Below are positions 57,154-64,000 of a DNA stretch of 64,000 nt, piece by piece (within the stretch, counting starts at the first letter, position 1; each line of letters starts with the position of its first letter). The position numbers were made by a program, and so were the translations under genes. Source of the stretch: Diphasiastrum complanatum (Eukaryota; Streptophyta; Lycopodiopsida; Lycopodiales; Lycopodiaceae); assembly GCA_029204225.1 (NCBI GenBank), contig CM055092.1, positions 87,036,537 through 87,100,536 on the forward strand. The letters are read 5' to 3'. The notes under the pieces are model-generated. The model did not search any database. It was not told where the DNA came from and was given only the letters and a program-made list of their open reading frames with translations.

Positions 57154-57735
57154 GAGGATTGTTAGACGTTGTACATACATACATTTGTGGCCTAATGCAG
57201 AATCCTTCTCTGAAGGATGCAGAGTATTTCATAACTTTTATTGATGAATTTTCCAAAAGAACTATGGTGTATTTTATCAAGAAGAAATCAGAAGCTTTCA
57301 ATTGCTTCGGAATTTTCAAAGAGCATGTAGAAAAAGAGACTGCAAGGATGATCAAAGCCCCGAGGTCTGACAATGGTGGAGAGTACATCTCTACCGAATT
57401 TAAGGAGTACTGCCAAAGCCAAGGCGTTGAGCATCAATTTATCACTCCTTATTCTCCTCAGTCAAATGGCTTGGCCTAGAGGAAGAACCGTACCATGTTT
57501 GAGTCAGCTAAATGTATGTTGGAGCATGCATCACTGCCCAAGAGCTTCTGGGTCGAGGCTGTCTCCACTGCAGCTTACGTTCAGAACAGATGTTCAACCA
57601 AGGCCCTCTCAGACGGACAAGCTCTAAGCCTTCTGTGAAGAACCTACGAGTGTTCGGATGCATGGCCTACGTGCAGATCCCAAAAGAGACGAGGAAGAAA
57701 TTTGATTTCCAAGGTCTCAATACCATCCTGAAGTG
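57154..57735 (+). pseudogene. copia element C integrase
   Basis: GLLDVVHTYICGLMQNPSLK, FITFIDEFSKRTMVYFIKKK, SDNGGEYISTEFKEYCQSQG, FITPYSPQSNGLA, stop (TAG in place of E of the AERKNR motif), RKNRTMFESAKCML, LPKSFWVEAVSTAAY, NRCSTKA, LRVFGCMAYVQIPKETRKKF. The catalytic Glu codon of the SNGLAERKNR block has become TAG, inactivating the enzyme. Confidence 0.85.
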
Positions 57736-57745
57736 AAAGCATCAC

Positions 57746-57900
57746 ACCTTTCAAATCTCTGTATGGTAAGAAGCCAAATCTCAAAGATTTGAAAGTTTTT
57801 GGTTTCACTTGTTATGTTCATAGGCCTTTGAATACAAAGAGGAAGGATGATGCCACATTCATCAAGGGAATCTTTGTAGGCTATGGTGAGTCAAGCAAGG
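57746..57900 (+). pseudogene. second copia fragment (post-integrase linker)
   Basis: TPFKSLYGKKPNLKDLKVFG, FTCYVHRPLNTKRKDDATFI, KGIFVGYGESSKG. It repeats the region already covered at 57640-57735 but from a different copia family, so two elements are abutted here. Confidence 0.75.
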
Positions 57901-58885
57901 GGATGTTATTCTTCTCAGCTTGTTGCCCCTTGTTAAAGCATGTGAGCATTAGTGGATCCATCTTTGCTCTTCAAGACATACTTGAAGCTCTTTGATTTTG
58001 AGGTATTTGAGCATAACTCAAGAAAGCAATGGCAGTATCTACTTGATCGTATTCATCCAGAATGCGTTGTTTTTCCATGAAGCGTAGAACTAATTTTGGA
58101 AAGTTCATACATTGTTCATTTTCATAGAATGAAGAGAAATACTATCATGTAGACAGCAAAAAACCAATCAAATAAGACTAATAATTCACATATCTTTCTC
58201 ATTGGAAGTGCACCATATTATACATGATTTTTCAACAAGTTTAGGTCAAGTACATACCTATGAAATACAAGTCCAGCCCACTTCTACTAGCTATTTTTTG
58301 TGTCCAAACAACAATATGTATGTTGTCTCAATTAATCCATTATATTGAGTGATCAGAGACTAAGTAATGATTGTGTACGATTGCTACATATCAGCATATC
58401 AATCAACAAAAATATCATGTAACGTGTTGCTACAGTTGCCCACAACCAGTAGGCTGATCGCGGCCCTGTAGAAAATGATTTACCTGAAAAATGTAAGCAA
58501 TTTGCTTCCAATTGTGGAGTAGTAGATTGGTAGTTCACAACGCTGATCTGTGGAAAAGGCCACATCGTATCCTTGCATAAGGCGCTATATGGTAGGATGA
58601 ATGAAACACTTATGAGAGTGAGAGAGATGAAGAGAACAAGAGAGAAAGAGAGAGAAGAAGAGTGGTGTGAAGAAGTTTGATTCACCACCATTTAATTTAT
58701 AGCTTTCTTGGGTAGAAGATAGGGTTAGCCTCCCATCGTTGGATTATGCTCTTGCTAGGTGTCATGATCTTATCGTTCTATGGATAGCTTGTAAAACAAG
58801 TCTTCACAAAAAATGAGAAGGCCCTTCATGTAAAAGTTATTACTAAGCTTGCAAAAGTTGTATTGATGTGTATGGCGGTCACACA
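57901..58885. other. no gene seen
   Basis: No retroelement motif recognised. Short GA-rich patch at 58610-58660. Confidence 0.35.
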
Positions 58886-59335
58886 AACTAATATGACTTT
58901 GTCTAGATTAATTCCAATGCTACTTCAAGAGTAGATCAGAAGAGGTGGAGCATCGACCTCTCAAGATACACTAGCATTGGCTATGAAAAAATGGAATTTG
59001 TCCGACAAATTCAAGAAGCTGACTAATGAGAGTCAAGATTTAGAGTTGTAGAAATCCAAGTCTTCTAAATTGAATATCATATGCCTTGGTTTTAAAAAGA
59101 AGGGTCATGTGATCAGGGATTGTAGGACCTTGAAGAGAAGGAAAGAAGCTCAGGCCCACATCGCTACTAAAGGACCAAAGGTTCAAGGTCCTAAAGCTAA
59201 GGAAAGTGCATTTATGGCAAAAGTTGAAAAATCTTAAGCTTTTGATTGTTGTTGCCTAGATTCAAGTGCCACACAACATATGTCGTGCAATTTTGATTGG
59301 TTCACTGATCTCCAGCATATAATAAAAAAAGACTT
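58886..59335 (+). pseudogene. copia gag end, zinc knuckle and protease start
   Basis: TLSRLIPMLLQE, KWNLSDKFKKLTNESQDLEL, knuckle-like CLGFKKKGHVIRDCRTLK (second Cys replaced by Phe), ESAFMAKVEKS, stop, CCCLDSSATQHMSCNFDWF. The protease triad again has Ser for Gly. Confidence 0.7.
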
Positions 59336-59755
59336 GTGCATTTACAAGATTCTAGTGCCCATCAAATTAGTGGTGAAGTTAGTAAGGAACTTTTTATGTC
59401 AACTACATTGAGTGATAATTGTAAGCTAGGCAATTCAAACTACAAGCCCAAAGTTCTTGTAGATAGTCCAAATTGCAATTCATCTGACTTTTCTAAGATC
59501 TTCACTTTACTTGAGCATAATAGATCTCCCATTCAATCTTGCATTTCAAAGTCTAGAGTACTTTTTTATTTGTTACAAGTAGATTTGAACAGCCCGTTAA
59601 AAATAAGACTTCAACAATTTCTTGTTAAAAGATCTACTTGCACAAGGGAGCCTTGCTAGTCCTTGGAAGAACATTCAAAACTAGATTGTAATGCAAGATT
59701 AAGTATTAGAAATGCATATGCATATCCAATTCCTTGGGAAAAACATGTTGCAGTT
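59336..59755 (+). other. open but unrecognised segment
   Basis: A 107-codon frame (59336-59659) with no motif I recognise. It follows the copia protease and precedes an LTR. Confidence 0.3.
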
Positions 59756-60514
59756 TGTGAGAAATAGTCAACTAGTTTGAGATTTATCATGTTAAGTTTA
59801 TTTGGCAATTTTGGCCAATATGCATTTTAAACTTAGAGAGAAACTTTACAAGTTAATAAGGCCTAAGAATAGTTGATGTACTATTTTCGGTAACTTAAGC
59901 ATGTTGATAAGGTCGCATGTAGACCTACTCTAATTGGTTGTTATAGATGCATTGAATATCTAGGGTTTGTTGGAAGAGATCTAGAACCTCCCATAAGTTG
60001 ATAAGCTTGGGAAAGGGCTTTGTTGCAGGATATTTTTGAGGATGATCCATTTCTAGTGAGTGATTTGGAGGTGTCACCATTTCTAGAGCATGCTAGAGTG
60101 ATTACTAGTCAAATTCAAGCATTTTCATGTGTAAAATGGGGATTTTTGTAATCCAAAACTCAATTTAGGGCAAATTACTTGTAGTAGGCCGATTTTTCAC
60201 TATACTTGTTGGATTGTGGAGAGTTTTGATGCATAAGAAAGGTCTTAGGACCTTCTCCAAGATTCTATATGAAGTTTCTAGCTTTTGCATGTAGAATGTG
60301 AATGATTCAATTTGTGTACTTTTGTGGAAATCCTAAAATTGATTGGATCTCTTGTGTTTGAAGTTTGTGTTTCAATCTTATAAAGCGCAAAGGTCATAAT
60401 ATTGTAGGGTGATCATGTGTTGATAAAGTGTCATCAATTCTCTGTGTTAGATTTGAAATGTTTTGTGCAAGATAGAGATTTGAGAGGTTTATATCTTTGC
60501 GATTTCTTCTTGAA
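59756..60514 (+). repeat. copia LTR remnant and leader, element D
   Basis: Starts TGTGAGAAATAGTCAACTAG, the same start as the LTR family at 18513 and 21368. From about 60180 it matches the leader of that family ('ggccgattttt', 'gcatgtagaa', 'attgattggatct'). The LTR end and the PBS have been lost between. Confidence 0.6.
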
Positions 60515-61125
60515 TTCATTTGTTGACTTTCAAGAGAGTGCTAAGTGCATTAAAACAGTTTGAAAGAGAAGATCAAATCATTGCAACATGGCTACAAATG
60601 GAGTCATGTTGGAGAGCAATGAGACTTACCTCAAGCAAGTATTCAACTTGGAACGTAAGAATGGAGTCTCTCCTTGAGATGAATGAGTTGATGGATATTG
60701 TTGTAGGTGTGGAGTAAATACCTTTGGCACCTCAAGAACAATTGAGGTATGATAGGAGGGCAAAGAAAGCTCTTCATGCTATAAAGATAAATGTGACTAA
60801 TAAACTTCTCAAGGAAGTTGGTGAGTGCACTACATCTAGTGAGGCTTGGGAAGCTTTTCTTTTGAGGGTTAAAGCATTCAAGGATGAGTTAGCATGTATT
60901 GATGAAAGCATTAAGGAGGTATAACGTGTTCAAGTAGTTCTTAAATGCTTGTTGGATGATCATGCTAATCTCGTTCAAAGTTTTTCTATTCAAAAGACTT
61001 TGCCAAGTATGGAGGACTTGCAAGAAATCTTGGTGAATGAGGAGTATAGGCTTCTATCAAGAGGAGGATCAACTTCCATATCTCAAGTTGGAGAGGAGGA
61101 GGTTTGTCGTAAAACGTGGGGATGA
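60515..61125 (+). pseudogene. copia element D gag
   Basis: MLTFKRVLSALKQFEREDQI, YSTWNVRMESLLEMNELMDI, stop, LRYDRRAKKALHAIKINVTN, LKEVGECTTSSEAWEA, then an internal deletion to FLLRVKAFKDELACIDES, stop, LLDDHANLVQSFSIQKTLPS, MEDLQEILVNEEYRLL. Homologous to the inverted gag at 20360-20836. The deletion removes ~35 residues including the LKKLYESKSTSR part. The remainder is cut off by gypsy LTR sequence. Confidence 0.8.
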
Positions 61126-61173
61126 TTGGTAGCGGAAGCTTGAGCGTAGGCATGCAAGAATGGAAACACAACA

Positions 61174-61376
61174 AAATTTGGGAGAAACCCTTTTTTATTC
61201 CCTAACTTGACTTTTTGGCCCTGTGACATTTCATTCCCGCACTTTTACTTAATCAAATAACTATATGATCATCGGACTAGACTTACACACATAGGGTGCC
61301 AAATCCCTCTCACTTATTGACTGCTAATAAATGAATAACTAATTAGGTTTGTCTCGATATTGATAAACCCTCCAAC
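61174..61376 (-). repeat. fragment of the gypsy LTR family
   Basis: Matches the right-hand ~215 bp of the LTRs at 3941-4698 and 6860-7592: 'ctaacttgac', 'aataactatatgatcatcgg', 'gacttacacaca', 'ccaaatccctctcactta' and the terminal CCCTCCAACA. Confidence 0.8.
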
Positions 61377-61442
61377 AAATTGGTATGATGAACCTCCAAG
61401 TAATTCTCTTTCATGCACATAGTCAATGAACCGATATAAGAG

Positions 61443-61499
61443 TATATATATATATATATATTGCTACTACCTCCAAAGGTAAGCACGATAGACTACACG

Positions 61500-61549
<50 letters not shown>
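61443..61549. repeat. two (TA)n microsatellites
   Basis: 61443-61461 and 61502-61549, pure TA, separated by 40 bp of unique sequence. Confidence 0.9.
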
Positions 61550-61552
<3 letters not shown>

Positions 61553-63690
61553 AGACAGTAGCGATAATCCTTTATTATAACTTCGCTTCCACTCAATCCT
61601 AAAGCAATCAATTTATAATTCGAATTAGCCCAAGAAGCCATGATCGTTTCTTGTAGATCCGCTTTTATTACTTTAAAAGATATATAAAGAGCCCATGATG
61701 GCTTCAAATTGGATAATGTTACAAGTTTAACACAATTTGTAAAAAACCAAACATTCAAATTTTGTAAATAGATTTCCATCAAACAATAATCTTCTCAAGA
61801 ATTTCTAGTTAGTGATGTTATAGAGGAAATTTTGTAAGCTTATAACAAAAGACACAATTTCAACCTTTATTATGCTAAAGTATAACTAACTACAACTAGT
61901 TAAGGGCATGTAACTTATATATATATCAATACAAATATCTCATTAAAGGCTAATAACTTAGTTATATCACTTTTTTAATCATCGTGTAAGCGAATACATT
62001 ATTAGCAAACACATCCTCTTACTGGACTTGGTTTTCCAATGATCTTGTTGCAAAAGACAATACATTTAAGAGCAAAATCCATCAATCATTTTTCAATTTT
62101 TGTTGGAAATGATAAAAGGGTACACTTGGCATATAAAGAGCTACAGTTATCATATTGCATTTTAATAAGTCAAATTCAACATCCACACATTTTGCTCTAT
62201 AATTGATTAGCAAAAACATGCTTGCAATTTTGACCTTTTGGTGAATTGAAAACTACAATTCATTTTCTAATTATTAAAAATCGATATAAATGAGAATTTG
62301 GATTCTTATTCATAACAACTACATATGTATAAATGAGACTTTGGATTCTTGTTCATAACAACTACATACCTCGCTTTAAAGGTACTCATGATGAGCTTAT
62401 TTTTAAAATAAGGACGTATATTTATCTCAAAAGTGACCCACACAAGGAGTTTCAAAGTATTATCCAAAGGGACCTTAAGCTTATCAAATACGAGGTAATT
62501 AGATAATGATTGAAATAATGCCATTGAAACAAACTAGAATGAGTAATACTACAAATATAGGATATCAAGGTCATCCAATTTTGGTCAATTTATGATTTGA
62601 ACCTACGATAGTATGTGCCCCATATATATACATGTATATTAAAGGTGAATATAGAAAAAAAATTCATGATTTGAAGCTCAATTCATTATAATAAATAAAA
62701 GTGAAAATAACTTCTGAATCTTATGAATAGTTGTATGTGCTAAAATGAACAAAAAAATATTTGCTGACTTATATAAACACTAAGGCTAACTAAATGGTTA
62801 CCAGTTGATGATTATATAAGTAAGCATATAATGGTAGTGGTAAACATTGTTTTATGTGCTTCACATATCATAATTTTTAAGGTTACCTTGAAAAGAATTC
62901 AATAATCTCCAAATTCAATTGCATTTAAACATTGAGGCCTCTACCTTGATATTTAAGATCAGCTCAATTTTTTTCTTTTTAAGGTCACATAGAGGAGGTT
63001 TATGTTTGCTTTATAGCCCACATAGAAGAAGGTATTTTGTGTTCAAGTCCAAATAAAACCCGTCTTACATAACTTGTAATTGGTTGCGACATTCCAAAAA
63101 AACTATATGGTTCTGTCTTCCATATTCAAGTATAATTCCAACCACCACCTTTTCCCAAGGTAGAGGCCTCATGGAAGATTTTGTCCAGATTTTTTTTTTC
63201 AAGTGGGTTTGTTTTCAAACTTCAGAGCAAAGACACTTATATCACCATTTTTTCCTAGAATCACCTTGTGAACTATCTTATGAACATTTTTGACTTAGAT
63301 AGGAGTTTTGACCTTGGTATCTATGCACACATGTCATTGACATAGTTCAACACCACCCTAAATAAAATTCCATATTTAGACACTCAAAATATAAAAACAT
63401 TCCTGCTTGTTTCAAACTGTCAAGTATAGTCGAGTAAAACGAAGAATCTACAAAAATTACAAAGCCTTCTGCATTAAATGGAATAAGTAACCATGCAACG
63501 GAGGTAAAGAGCATCACTAACAAAGAACAGAAAACTTTTGGTTACTTATATTCCACAAAATTCATCTCCCTTGCACCTCCATGAGATGGTATCAAATTGA
63601 TTGACCATGTAAAAAGTTTGTGGTGACCAATCTTTGATTGACCATGTAAAGAGTTTTTGGTGATCATCTTTTCCTACGAATTCAAAAGCA

Positions 63691-63693
<3 letters not shown>

Positions 63694-63735
<42 letters not shown>
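63694..63735. repeat. (TA)n microsatellite
   Basis: About 42 bp of uninterrupted TA. Confidence 0.9.
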
Positions 63736-63738
<3 letters not shown>

Positions 63739-64000
63739 TTAAACTTTGTTCCACTTTTGCGCATGGGTATGGGTGCACCATGCATGCTCCTCTCCTCACC
63801 CATGCATGAGCTTTTTCTAACTAAAAAACTTGGGGAGGAGGATGCATGTATGGGGAAAAGGATGCATGGCCCTCCTCCCCATGCATGCATGCAAGGGGTC
63901 GACTCCAAATTCAAATTATCCTTTACCAACACACATAGTGTTTTGAAGTGCATGTACATACTTTCATGAAGAAAGGTGTTAAACAAATGAGACTTTCATT

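Larger units (their letters stand above)
61377..64000. other. no gene seen; AT-rich
   Basis: No retroelement motif or convincing frame. Contains (TA)n arrays (listed separately), an imperfect tandem duplication at about 62282-62368 ('gga ttcttgttcataacaac' type), another at 63597-63667 ('gattgaccatgtaaa' type), and a CATGCATG-rich stretch at 63760-63895. Confidence 0.4.

Noticed and set aside
63757-63986. 70- and 97-codon frames near the right end
   Set aside because: Low-complexity CATGCATG-rich and TA-repeat sequence with no domain.

Overview
This is repeat-dominated nuclear DNA from a land plant. The evidence is the plant-type telomeric heptamer (CCCTAAA), plant-style GT-AG introns, a recognisable fragment of the plant RNA polymerase II subunit 4 gene, and dense nests of Ty1/copia and Ty3/gypsy retrotransposons primed by initiator-Met or Asp tRNA. 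Nothing fixes the species. The low gene density, high decay and a ParB/DNA-methylase-like gene suggest a large-genome lineage such as a fern, lycophyte or gymnosperm (inference). Almost every reading frame is a broken retroelement. I see no rRNA or tRNA gene, CRISPR array or operon.

Layout. 1-7.6 kb: decayed sequence, a possible LTR, then a minus-strand Ty3/gypsy element (3941-7592) with both LTRs, a tRNA-Asp-like PBS and a PPT. It carries only an RNase H/zinc-finger scrap and an unrecognised 3' ORF. 7.9-12 kb: a degenerate telomere-like array broken by a rearranged copia fragment. 12.2-13.3 kb: an unrecognised intron-containing gene remnant. 14.3 kb: a small inverted-repeat element. 17.3-18.3 kb: a long-period tandem repeat. 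18.5-22.1 kb: two copia LTR-leader arms facing each other around a gypsy protease fragment. 23.3-24.7 kb: the first three exons of an RPB4 (NRPB4) homologue with one nonsense codon and no visible 3' end. 26-32.6 kb: a copia element interrupted by a second, complete copia element (27649-31684, TSD CAAAG).

32.7-35.3 kb: a decayed multi-exon gene with a ParB-like domain followed by the C-terminal half of an N4/N6-type DNA methyltransferase. This is the most unusual cellular-type gene in the window. 36.4-39.2 kb: a long decayed ORF of the same unrecognised family as the 5 kb ORF, with a Ser/Thr/Pro-rich middle and a coiled coil, preceded by a TATA box. 42.3-45.25 kb: a gypsy RT/RNase H element split by a solo copia LTR (44406-45055, TSD GTACC). 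45.25-49 kb: a different, Tat-like gypsy with two RNase H domains and a coiled-coil 3' ORF. 50-52 kb: a possible long LTR. 53-61.4 kb: several copia fragments, one carrying a 730-bp foldback element with TSD CTA. 61.4-64 kb: AT-rich DNA with (TA)n arrays.

The genes do not form a pathway. The window mainly records nested insertion, internal deletion and inversion among retroelements, with three scraps of host-like genes between them. The two unrecognised protein families (the ParB/methylase gene and the 3' ORF family) are the parts worth following up.
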